A stretch of 9,558 bases of DNA, from contig ONMG01000125.1 in assembly GCA_900318855.1 (NCBI GenBank), positions 1 to 9,558 on the forward strand, given 5' to 3'. This stretch comes from an uncultured Prevotella sp. (lineage in GTDB: Bacteria; Bacteroidota; Bacteroidia; Bacteroidales; Bacteroidaceae). This document shows positions 1 to 8,482 of the stretch, one piece after another. Made by a program: the position numbers and the translations under genes. The notes under the pieces are model-generated. The model was not told the origin of the DNA. It saw only the letters and a list, made by a program, of their open reading frames with translations, and did no database searches. Each line of letters opens with the position of its first letter. The first letter of the stretch is position 1.

Positions 1-1098
1 AAGCACGTCTACTTCACGGGCATCGTGCGCGACAAGCTCGGTCGCAAGATGAGCAAGAGCCTGGGCAACTCGCCCGACCCCCTGAAGCTCATCGACAAGT
101 ACGGAGCCGACGGCGTGCGCATGGGCATGATGCTCTGTGCGCCTGCCGGCAACGACATCCTCTTCGACGAGAGCCTCTGCGAGCAGGGCCGCAACTTCAA
201 CAATAAGATATGGAATGCCTTCCGGCTTGTCAAGGGATGGAAGGTGGACGACGCTCAGCCCACGGCAGCCAACCGCACGGCTGTGAGCTGGTTCGCTGCT
301 AAGCTCAAGGAGGCCGGCGAGACCATGGAGATGCAGTTCAAGACCTACCGCATCAGCGAAGCACTCATGACCGCCTACCGCCTGTTTTGGGACGAGTTCT
401 CGGCCTGGTATCTCGAAATGGTGAAGCCCGAATATTCCAACGGCGAGGCCCAGCCCATCGACCGCGCCACTTACGAGGCTACACTCGGCTTCTTCGACAC
501 ACTCCTGAAGATGCTGCACCCCTTCATGCCGTTCATCACCGAAGAGCTCTGGCAGAACCTCTATGAGCACAAGGCCGGTGAGAGCATCATGACGGCACAG
601 CTCGACCTGGCCCCCCTCAGCGAGGAGGAACGCAGGCTGCTGGCCGACGTGGAGAATGTGAAACTCGTCGTGGCCGGGGTGCGCACGGTGCGCAACCAGA
701 AGAACATTGCTCCCAAGACAGCACTCGAACTGCAAGCCGTGGGCAAGGACCACTACCAAAGCTTCAATGAGGTCATCAAGAAGATGGCCAATCTGAAGGT
801 CATCACGGTAGTGAAGGAAAAGGGTGCTGATGCCAGTGCCTTCCTCGTGGGCACCGATGAATACGCCGTGCCCTTAGGCAACATGATTGACGTGGATGCC
901 GAAATAGAGAAAGGCACCAAGGAGCTGGAACATCTTAACGGATTCCTCACGGGAGTGAGGAAGAAGCTGGAGAACGCGAACTTTGTGGCCCATGCTCCCG
1001 AAGCCGTCGTGGCCCGCGAGCGCAAGAAGGAAAGTGACGCTATGGAAAAGATTGCCGCTCTCGAAGCACAACTTCAGGAGCTCAGAAAGCTGAAGTAA
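1..1098 (+). CDS. valS: Valyl-tRNA synthetase, C-terminal part (5' end outside window)
   Basis: ValRS attaches valine to tRNA-Val in the cytoplasm. The window enters the gene in frame at base 1, and 365 residues precede the TAA stop. The class I signature KMSKS, which binds ATP, is at fragment residues 16-20 (bases 46-60). It is followed by the helical anticodon-binding domain, roughly fragment residues 85-240, including the stretch HPFMPFITEELWQNL. The last 70 or so residues form a charged coiled coil containing NFVAHAPEAVVARER. That C-terminal arm is typical of ValRS and separates it from IleRS and LeuRS. Full-length family members have about 870-950 residues, so more than half of the protein, including the HIGH motif and the editing domain, lies to the left. 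The gene is convergent with the next one and a large hairpin follows its stop. Nothing in the visible part looks damaged. Confidence 0.96.
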   Translation, partial: KHVYFTGIVRDKLGRKMSKSLGNSPDPLKLIDKYGADGVRMGMMLCAPAGNDILFDESLCEQGRNFNNKIWNAFRLVKGWKVDDAQPTAANRTAVSWFAAKLKEAGETMEMQFKTYRISEALMTAYRLFWDEFSAWYLEMVKPEYSNGEAQPIDRATYEATLGFFDTLLKMLHPFMPFITEELWQNLYEHKAGESIMTAQLDLAPLSEEERRLLADVENVKLVVAGVRTVRNQKNIAPKTALELQAVGKDHYQSFNEVIKKMANLKVITVVKEKGADASAFLVGTDEYAVPLGNMIDVDAEIEKGTKELEHLNGFLTGVRKKLENANFVAHAPEAVVARERKKESDAMEKIAALEAQLQELRKLK

Positions 1099-1120
1099 GG
1101 CGGGCGGGAAGCTGCCCTCC

Positions 1121-1214
1121 GGCACACAGCATAATCACGATTGAGAGCCTTGCCTCAAGGGGAAAATGCTTAAAGCTTTCCCTGAGGCAAGGCTCTCATG
1201 GCTTTGGCACACAG
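1121..1214. repeat. 9-bp direct repeats flanking the hairpin
   Basis: GGCACACAG occurs at 1121-1129 and again at 1206-1214, on either side of the hairpin at 1142-1198. The copies are 12 and 7 bases from the stem ends. A short direct repeat around an inverted-repeat element can be a target-site duplication, but the copies do not abut the stem and a 9-base match can arise by chance. Recorded as a weak observation. Confidence 0.3.
1142..1198. terminator. Large hairpin between convergent genes, probable bidirectional transcript end
   Basis: A perfect 16-bp inverted repeat pairs 1142-1157 with 1183-1198 (arm TGAGAGCCTTGCCTCA). After a two-base bulge (1158-1159) it continues with GGGAAA at 1160-1165 pairing with TTTCCC at 1177-1182, and a possible GCT/AGC step closes the loop. 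It starts 43 bases after the valS stop and ends 26 bases before the stop of the opposing gene, which is the expected place for a shared terminator. Neither side has a run of T, so it is not a textbook intrinsic terminator. It could instead protect 3' ends or be a copy of a dispersed repeat. Confidence 0.7.
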
Positions 1215-1224
1215 GCCGCAAGGG

Positions 1225-2529
1225 TCAGAAGTTGTAGTTGAATCCGAAGGAGAGGTACTCCTTGAACTCCCAATAGCCGTGGTGGCTATCACGCGAGCGG
1301 CTGTCGTCGAAACGGGGATAGAAATAGAGATTGCTCGACAGGAACCTCGTAAGCTGGAAGGTGATGGTGTTCTCGCACTCCACCTCAGACCGTTTATACG
1401 AAGTGTAGCCATAGATGCGTGATCTCCACCGCACCATATTGGAGAAACGCCAATTGAAGTTGATGTTGACCTCAGAACCATAGTCGTCGATGTGACGATC
1501 GCCTTTCTTGATGCCATAGCTTGTAGCCAGATTCTCGCGCCCCACATATTTATAGTTGTAAGCCAGCGGAGCAAGATGCACGGTTCCCGTGAGCTTGCCC
1601 TTGAGCCAGTTGAGGTGGTAATCCATACCAATAGAGACATTGAGGTTCAGCGGCGAGAGGAAGTCGGAGTACACCTTCGTGTCGTTGTTGCGATAGCCCC
1701 GCAGGAACTGAGTAGTGGCGATAAGCTGGAAGGAATAGTACCAGTTCTTGTGGGCCTGCACCCCCAGCATGCCCGTGTAGCGTAGCAGGTCGGTCGAGGT
1801 CTTGAGCCGTCTGAGGGTATCGCTCTTCGTGGTTTGGAATCCCAGTTGCATCTCCAGCCGGTTGTCCCACTTGAGCTTCTGGTGGTTGTCATAATTGGCC
1901 GAGAAGTTCAGGCGCCCCAACATGGAATAGTTGCTCTCGCCACCCTTGTACCAGTTACCAGACACATAGTTCTGAATGAACTGCAGATAGCTGTCACCAC
2001 TGAACTTCCAGAAATTGGGCCGGCGCAGCATCACCGTGACCGGCTCCGTATGGGGCTCGTCGGGGGCCAGGTCCACCTTGTCGACAATGCTGGTCTTGTT
2101 CTTTATGGGCTTGGGCTGCTCGGGCAGCACCATCGGCACCCCGGCCAGTCTGCTCTGCGTATTGGTCACCAAATCGGGGCGCGAGAGATAGACATGGAGC
2201 AAGGCGTTATCCATCACCTGAGAGAACGACGACCAGTCCTCACTGCTCTCCAAGGCGAACTTGCGCTGGCTGATGCCATGGTAGAAAGTGAGCGGCAGAA
2301 AGAGCGGGGAATAGCGGCCATCCGAGATATCCACATTAGAGAAGAGGCGGACACTGTCGGATGTCAGTACCGAGTCGAGGCGCAATTTATAGTGCTGTAG
2401 GGAGTCCACGTAGGCCCTGACAAAGGGTGCCACCGTGTCGGTGGGATGCACCGGAGTGCGGTGACCGTAGGCGCTGGCAGCTGCCGAGAGCCACAACAGC
2501 GGCACGAAGAGCAAGTATCTAATTCGCAT
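1225..2529 (-). CDS. DUF3078-type predicted outer-membrane beta-barrel protein
   Basis: A 434-residue exported protein of unknown function. Residues 1-20 form a signal peptide: a basic start (MRIR), a hydrophobic core, and a small-residue site ending AAASA before YGHR. Residues 21-170 have no motif I recognise. From about 170 to the end the sequence alternates polar and aromatic or hydrophobic residues in short strands, for example LKWDNRLEMQLGF and VNINFNWRF. The block NYVSGNWYKGGESNYS at 188-202 resembles the conserved core of Bacteroidetes DUF3078 proteins. The last residue is Phe (SFGFNYNF), the usual C-terminal signal of barrels inserted by the Bam machinery. I infer an outer-membrane barrel with a periplasmic or surface N-terminal part. 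There is no Cys at the cleavage site, so it is not a lipoprotein. It is divergent from pyrG and seems to have its own promoter. The family assignment is from memory of the pattern; the barrel inference is firmer. Confidence 0.8.
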   Translation of the reverse strand: MRIRYLLFVPLLWLSAAASAYGHRTPVHPTDTVAPFVRAYVDSLQHYKLRLDSVLTSDSVRLFSNVDISDGRYSPLFLPLTFYHGISQRKFALESSEDWSSFSQVMDNALLHVYLSRPDLVTNTQSRLAGVPMVLPEQPKPIKNKTSIVDKVDLAPDEPHTEPVTVMLRRPNFWKFSGDSYLQFIQNYVSGNWYKGGESNYSMLGRLNFSANYDNHQKLKWDNRLEMQLGFQTTKSDTLRRLKTSTDLLRYTGMLGVQAHKNWYYSFQLIATTQFLRGYRNNDTKVYSDFLSPLNLNVSIGMDYHLNWLKGKLTGTVHLAPLAYNYKYVGRENLATSYGIKKGDRHIDDYGSEVNINFNWRFSNMVRWRSRIYGYTSYKRSEVECENTITFQLTRFLSSNLYFYPRFDDSRSRDSHHGYWEFKEYLSFGFNYNF

Positions 2530-2548
2530 AGCTATTGAATTACGAGTA

Positions 2549-2556
2549 CAAAGGTA
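2549..2556 (-). promoter_or_regulatory. Probable -7 box for the DUF3078-type gene
   Basis: On the minus strand this reads TACCTTTG, an exact match to the Bacteroidetes -7 element TAnnTTTG. It lies 19 bases upstream of the start codon at 2529, so the transcript would begin around 2542-2545 with a leader of only about 15 bases. No good -33 TTG is present at the usual 19-21 base spacing; the nearest is only 14 bases away. Fair support, from the -7 box and its position only. Confidence 0.5.
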
Positions 2557-2577
2557 GAAAGAAAAATCTACAACTTG

Positions 2578-2609
2578 CTTGTCGGTTCGGCTTTTTTATA
2601 CTATCTTTG
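2578..2609 (+). promoter_or_regulatory. Bacteroidetes-type promoter of pyrG
   Basis: TATCTTTG at 2602-2609 matches the -7 consensus TAnnTTTG of the Bacteroidetes primary sigma factor. CTTG at 2578-2581 supplies a -33 TTG with a 20-base spacer, within the usual range. Transcription would start near 2616, giving a leader of about 40 bases before the GTG at 2655. The surrounding 125 bp are AT-rich compared with the GC-rich genes, as expected for a divergent promoter region. No CTP-sensing attenuator of the Gram-positive pyrG type is visible in the leader. Confidence 0.72.
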
Positions 2610-2654
2610 CACCACATTATATAGTTATCATTCATCTCTTAAAGTTATATCAAC

Positions 2655-4262
<1,608 letters not shown>

Positions 4263-4288
4263 ACCAACAAACAAAATATCAAATCCGG

Positions 4289-4319
4289 GAACCTGCAGCC
4301 TGTGCAAGTCTGCAGGTTC
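4289..4319 (+). terminator. Intercistronic hairpin between pyrG and yidC
   Basis: A perfect 10-bp stem pairs GAACCTGCAG at 4289-4298 with CTGCAGGTTC at 4310-4319 around an 11-base loop. It sits 26 bases after the pyrG stop and 20 bases before the yidC start. Only a weak pyrimidine tract (ACCCTCTTT) follows. It may be a partial terminator that sets how much pyrG transcription reaches yidC, or an RNA-processing or stability element. No TAnnTTTG box is visible between the genes, so full termination here would leave yidC without a recognisable promoter. Confidence 0.55.
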
Positions 4320-4339
4320 ACCCTCTTTAATCATCATCA

Positions 4340-6235
4340 ATGGACAAGAATAGTATTACCGGCTTTGTTCTCATAGCCTTGGTCCTGATAGGATTCAGCT
4401 ACTGGGCCCAGCCCTCGAAAGAAGAACAGGAAAAGGCCCGGCAGGAACAACTGGCACAAATCAATGCCCAGAAGAAGAAGGAAGCCCAGAAGCAGGCTGC
4501 TCTCAAGAAGCACGAGGCTCAAAAGGCAGCAGTGATGCAGGACACCTCTGCCCTCTTCTACTCTGCGCTCCGTGGTGAGGCACGCGACATCAAGCTCCGC
4601 AATCAGAAGGTGGAACTCACCGTGAACACCAAGGGGGGCACGGTCACCCAGGCCGTCATCAAGAACTACAAGGACAACATCACCGGCAAGAACGACGTCA
4701 CCCTGTTCACACCGAAAGACCAAAGCCTCAACTATATCTTCGAGGCCAAGGAGGCCAACATAGCTACTGCCGACCTCTACTTCACCCCTTCCAACCTCAC
4801 CGATTCCACGCTGACCCTCACGGCCACCGCAGCCCCGGGGAAGACCATCGTCATCGACTACACGCTTGGCCGCGACTATCTCCTGCACATGAAGCTGAGC
4901 GTGAACGGTATGGCCGGACTCTTTGCGCCGGGTAAGCAGAACATGCTGGTCGACTGGCAGGACAAGTGCCGCCAGCAGGAAAAGGGATTCACCTTTGAGA
5001 ATCGCTACGCTACCCTCACCTACCATTTCAGCGACGGTGGCGACAAGCATCTCAGTGAGACTTCGGAGAAGGATGACCAGGACGTCGACAAGAAGATTGA
5101 CTGGGTGGCCTTCAAGAACCAATTCTTCTCGGCTGTCATCATCTCCAAGAACGACTTTGCCGAGCACTCGCTCCTGACCTCCATTCCCCAGCAGAAAGAG
5201 AGCGGCTACTTGAAGCAGTACCATGCCAAGATGCGCACCACCTTCGACCCCTCGGGGCGCACTCCCTCAGAGTTTGAGTTCTACTTTGGTCCCAACGACT
5301 TCCGCCTGCTCAAGAAGGTGGAGAAGGAGAGCGCTTTCGGCAAGCAGCTCGAGATGCAGCGCCTGGTGTACCTCGGATGGCCACTCTTCCGCATCATCAA
5401 CCGCTGGTTCACCATCTATGTGTTCGACTGGCTCTCCAAGCTCTTCCCAATGGGAATCGTGCTCATCCTTATCACCCTGCTCCTGAAGCTCATCACCTAC
5501 CCCATGGTGAAGAAGAGCTATATGAGCTCGGCCAAGATGCGCGTTCTGAAGCCCAAGCTCGATGAAGCTACAAAGCAGTACAACAAGCCCGAGGACCAGA
5601 TGCAAAAGCAGCAAGCCATGATGGCCGAATACGCCAAGTACGGCGTCAGTCCGCTTTCAGGCTGTCTGCCTATGCTCATCCAGATGCCTATCTGGATTGC
5701 CATGTTCAACTTCGTGCCTAATGCCATTGAGCTTCGCGGGCAGAGCTTCCTATGGATGAAGGACCTCTCCACCTACGACCCCATCCTGGAATGGAATCAG
5801 AATCTGTGGCTCATCGGCGACCACCTGAGTCTCACCTGCATTCTCTTCTGCGGTGCCCAAATCATTTACAGTTGGTTTACGATGCAGATGCAGAAGGACC
5901 AGATGGTAGGACAGCAGGCCGAACAGATGAAAGTGATGCAGTGGATGATGTACCTTATGCCGCTGATGTTCTTCTTCATCTTCAATGACTACTCGTCAGG
6001 ACTCAACTTCTACTATTTCGTCTCGCTCATCATGTCGGCACTCATCATGTGGGCTTTACGCAAGACGACAAACGACGCCAAGCTGCTGGCTATCCTCGAG
6101 AAACGCTATAAAGAGAACCAGAGTAACCCGCAGAAGATGAGCGGACTTGCAGCACGGCTGCAGGCCATGCAGAAGCAACAGGAAGAGATGCAGCGCAAAC
6201 GCGAGGAGCTCAACAAGAAAATGCACCGCAAGTAA
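4340..6235 (+). CDS. yidC: Membrane protein insertase YidC
   Basis: YidC inserts and folds proteins in the inner membrane, alone or with the Sec translocon. The 631 residues follow the Gram-negative plan. An N-terminal anchor (about 5-22, ITGFVLIALVLIGFSYW) is followed by a Lys/Gln/Ala-rich probable coiled coil (27-65) and a large periplasmic domain (about 75-345). The conserved insertase core with five membrane segments begins near 366. Recognisable core pieces are ITYPMVKKSYMSSAKM (385-400), SPLSGCLPMLIQMPIWIAMF (437-456) and YLMPLMFFFIFNDYSSGLNF (538-557). The positive groove residue, Arg366 in E. coli, aligns with Lys383. The C-terminus (about 600-631) is a basic, Gln/Glu/Lys-rich helix, likely cytosolic and possibly ribosome-contacting. 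The first ATG gives the anchor directly at the N-terminus. The peptidase gene begins 10 bases after the stop, so they are likely in one transcript. Confidence 0.97.
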   Translation: MDKNSITGFVLIALVLIGFSYWAQPSKEEQEKARQEQLAQINAQKKKEAQKQAALKKHEAQKAAVMQDTSALFYSALRGEARDIKLRNQKVELTVNTKGGTVTQAVIKNYKDNITGKNDVTLFTPKDQSLNYIFEAKEANIATADLYFTPSNLTDSTLTLTATAAPGKTIVIDYTLGRDYLLHMKLSVNGMAGLFAPGKQNMLVDWQDKCRQQEKGFTFENRYATLTYHFSDGGDKHLSETSEKDDQDVDKKIDWVAFKNQFFSAVIISKNDFAEHSLLTSIPQQKESGYLKQYHAKMRTTFDPSGRTPSEFEFYFGPNDFRLLKKVEKESAFGKQLEMQRLVYLGWPLFRIINRWFTIYVFDWLSKLFPMGIVLILITLLLKLITYPMVKKSYMSSAKMRVLKPKLDEATKQYNKPEDQMQKQQAMMAEYAKYGVSPLSGCLPMLIQMPIWIAMFNFVPNAIELRGQSFLWMKDLSTYDPILEWNQNLWLIGDHLSLTCILFCGAQIIYSWFTMQMQKDQMVGQQAEQMKVMQWMMYLMPLMFFFIFNDYSSGLNFYYFVSLIMSALIMWALRKTTNDAKLLAILEKRYKENQSNPQKMSGLAARLQAMQKQQEEMQRKREELNKKMHRK

Positions 6236-6245
6236 ACATCCATCT

Positions 6246-8441
6246 ATGAACAAGACTATGATAATCGCAGCGGCTCTGATGCTTTCTGCATCAGGCGCTG
6301 CTGCTCAAGGAACTGTGAATATAGGCAAGAACAACATTCAACTGACAAGCGACCTAATGACACCTGAGGCCCTCTGGGCCATGGGCCGCATCGGCGCATA
6401 TGCCACCTCGCCCGACGGCAAGCAGGTGGTCTACCAGGTGAGCTATTACAGTGTCAAGGAGAACAAGAGCCATACGGTGCTCTATCGCCAAAGCGTGAAC
6501 GCCAAGTCGCCAAAAGTCAATCTGGCACCGGCACTGCTGACCCAGGACGCCAAAAGCGAAAGCGACCCCGCCTGGATTGAGAATGGCTCGAAGATAGCCT
6601 TCCTGCGCGACGGCCAACTGTGGAAAATGAATCCCGACGGCTCTGCCCGTGTGAAGCTTACTGACTCGAAAATCGATATCGAGGGCTTCAAATTCTCACC
6701 CGACGGCTCGAAGGTCATCCTCATTAAGAGTCTGCCCTACCATGAGTCAATCAAGGAGAATCCCAAAGACCTGCCCAAGGCTACAGGCCGACTCGTCACC
6801 GACCTCAACTACCGTCACTGGGATCACTATGTGGAGAGCGTGGCTCATCCCTTTGTTGCCTCAGTCACGGCCAACCATATAGACGACGGTACCGACCTGC
6901 TTGAAGGAGAGCCCTACGAGTGCCCCATGGCACCCTTCGGTGGCATTGAGCAGCTGGACTGGAGCACGGACTCCAAGCAGATAGCCTATACCTGCCGCAA
7001 GAAGACCGGCGTTAACTACGCAGTCTCCACAGATGCCGACATCTACCTATTCGACGTTGCTACGAAGGCCACTCGCAACCTCTGCAAGCCAGAAGGCTAC
7101 AAAGAGCCTAAGATTGACCCGACCAAGAGCATGCGCAATCAGGTTGTAAACCATCAGCAGGGTGACATGCAGGTGGGCTACGACGTAAACCCTTCATTCT
7201 CGCCCGACGGCAAGTACATCGCCTGGCAAAGTATGAAGAACGACGGTTACGAAAGCGACCGCAACCGGCTCTGCGTGATGAACCTTCTGACGGGTGAAAA
7301 GAAATACGTCACCGAGAGCTTCGACTCCAACGTCGATGGCTTCATCTGGTCCAACGACAGCAAGAACCTCTATTTCACAGGGTGCTGGCATGCAGTAGAA
7401 GGTGTCTACCAGACCGATCTCACGGGACACGTGATGCAAATCAGCAAGCCCGAGTGGGCTGATTTCGGCTCCCTCCAGATGTTAGGCTCCGGACTGAAAG
7501 ACAAGAGTCTGATAGTAACCAAGCATTCCATGCTTCGACCGGACGACCTTTATATTCTCACACCCAATAATAAGAAAGCACAGTCGTCAGCATTGGTGCA
7601 ACTGACCGATGAGAACAGCCACATCTTCAGTCAGCTGGCACCAGCGAGCATCATGCAGCGCTGGGTGAAGACCACCGATGGAAAGCAAGAGCTGGTGTGG
7701 GTCATCCTGCCGCCTCATTTCAATCCCAACAAGAAATATCCCACCTTATTATATTGTGAGGGAGGCCCGCAGAGCCCCGTCTCACAGTTCTGGAGCTATC
7801 GCTGGAACTTTTCCATCATGGCTTCCCACGGCTACGTTATCATAGCCCCCAACCGGCGCGGTCTGCCGGGCTTCGGCTCAGAATGGAACGAGGAGATTAG
7901 CGGCGACTGGACCGGACAGTGCATGAAAGACTATCTGAGCGCCATCGACGATGCCACAGCCAATCTGCCCTTTGTCGACAAGGACCGCTTAGGCGCTGTG
8001 GGAGCCTCGTTCGGAGGTTTCTCGGTCTACTACCTTGCCGGTCATCACGACGGACGCTTCAAATGCTTCATCGCCCACGACGGCGCCTTTAACCTGGAGT
8101 CGATGTACACCGACACCGAGGAGGGATGGTTCTCCAACTGGGAGTACGACGACGCTTATTGGAACAAAGACCAGACCGCCAATGCCAAGCGCACCTACGA
8201 CAACTCCCCCCATAAGTTTGTCGACAAATGGACTGCCCCTATCCTGTGCATCCACGGTGAGAAGGATTACCGCATCAATGCCAACCAGGGCATGGGAGCC
8301 TTCAATGCCGCCCGTCTGCGCGGTATACCCGCCGAACTCCTCATCTTCCCCGATGAGAACCATTGGGTGCTGAAGCCTCAAAACGGCATCCTCTGGCAGC
8401 GCACCTTCTTCAACTGGCTAGACCGCTGGCTCAAGAAGTGA
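6246..8441 (+). CDS. Secreted S9 serine peptidase, dipeptidyl-peptidase 5-like
   Basis: This 731-residue enzyme should cleave dipeptides from the N-termini of oligopeptides in the periplasm. Residues 1-20 form a signal peptide ending GAAA, followed by Gln21. Gln after the cut fits the Bacteroidetes Q-rule, under which the new N-terminus becomes pyroglutamate. Residues about 45-460 form a beta-propeller with repeated SPDG or similar turns at 55-58, 151-154 and 319-322, plus variants at 240 and 369. Residues about 480-731 are the alpha/beta-hydrolase domain with a complete triad: Ser588 in GASFGG, Asp674 in HGEKDYRI and His706 in DENHWVLKPQN. The sequence closely follows my memory of Porphyromonas gingivalis DPP5, including KATGR, a GEPYE(C/A)PM-like block, GGPQ, APNRRG and FNWLDRWLKK at the end. 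DPP5 favours Ala or hydrophobic residues at P1. ATG 6246 was chosen because it opens the signal peptide; an upstream ATG at 6147 would lie within yidC and hide it. Another S9 subfamily is less likely. Confidence 0.92.
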   Translation: MNKTMIIAAALMLSASGAAAQGTVNIGKNNIQLTSDLMTPEALWAMGRIGAYATSPDGKQVVYQVSYYSVKENKSHTVLYRQSVNAKSPKVNLAPALLTQDAKSESDPAWIENGSKIAFLRDGQLWKMNPDGSARVKLTDSKIDIEGFKFSPDGSKVILIKSLPYHESIKENPKDLPKATGRLVTDLNYRHWDHYVESVAHPFVASVTANHIDDGTDLLEGEPYECPMAPFGGIEQLDWSTDSKQIAYTCRKKTGVNYAVSTDADIYLFDVATKATRNLCKPEGYKEPKIDPTKSMRNQVVNHQQGDMQVGYDVNPSFSPDGKYIAWQSMKNDGYESDRNRLCVMNLLTGEKKYVTESFDSNVDGFIWSNDSKNLYFTGCWHAVEGVYQTDLTGHVMQISKPEWADFGSLQMLGSGLKDKSLIVTKHSMLRPDDLYILTPNNKKAQSSALVQLTDENSHIFSQLAPASIMQRWVKTTDGKQELVWVILPPHFNPNKKYPTLLYCEGGPQSPVSQFWSYRWNFSIMASHGYVIIAPNRRGLPGFGSEWNEEISGDWTGQCMKDYLSAIDDATANLPFVDKDRLGAVGASFGGFSVYYLAGHHDGRFKCFIAHDGAFNLESMYTDTEEGWFSNWEYDDAYWNKDQTANAKRTYDNSPHKFVDKWTAPILCIHGEKDYRINANQGMGAFNAARLRGIPAELLIFPDENHWVLKPQNGILWQRTFFNWLDRWLKK

Positions 8442-8482
8442 CACCCGAATAAGTATGTTATGGATAATATAAAGTATTGATT

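Noticed and set aside
1834..2400. A 188-codon plus-strand open frame inside the DUF3078-type gene.
   Set aside because: The minus-strand protein has a signal peptide, strand pattern and terminal Phe; the plus frame has no coherent features and no promoter.
2610..2654. A possible CTP-responsive attenuator in the pyrG leader.
   Set aside because: The short leader has no early G-run before a terminator stem as in Gram-positive pyrG, and I could see no stable hairpin there.
4337..5224. A 295-codon minus-strand open frame over the 5' half of yidC.
   Set aside because: Its Leu/Val/Gly-rich translation looks membrane-like but mirrors the Lys/Gln/Asp-rich YidC codons; yidC is clearly the real gene.
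6147..6245. An upstream in-frame ATG that would extend the peptidase by 33 residues.
   Set aside because: The extension lies almost entirely inside yidC, is Arg/Cys/Ser-rich, and would bury the signal peptide; the start at 6246 fits export.
8442..8482. A separate promoter or mini-ORF (ATG 8460 to TGA 8480) ahead of the transporter.
   Set aside because: The gap is AT-rich but has no TAnnTTTG box, and the six-codon frame has no other support.
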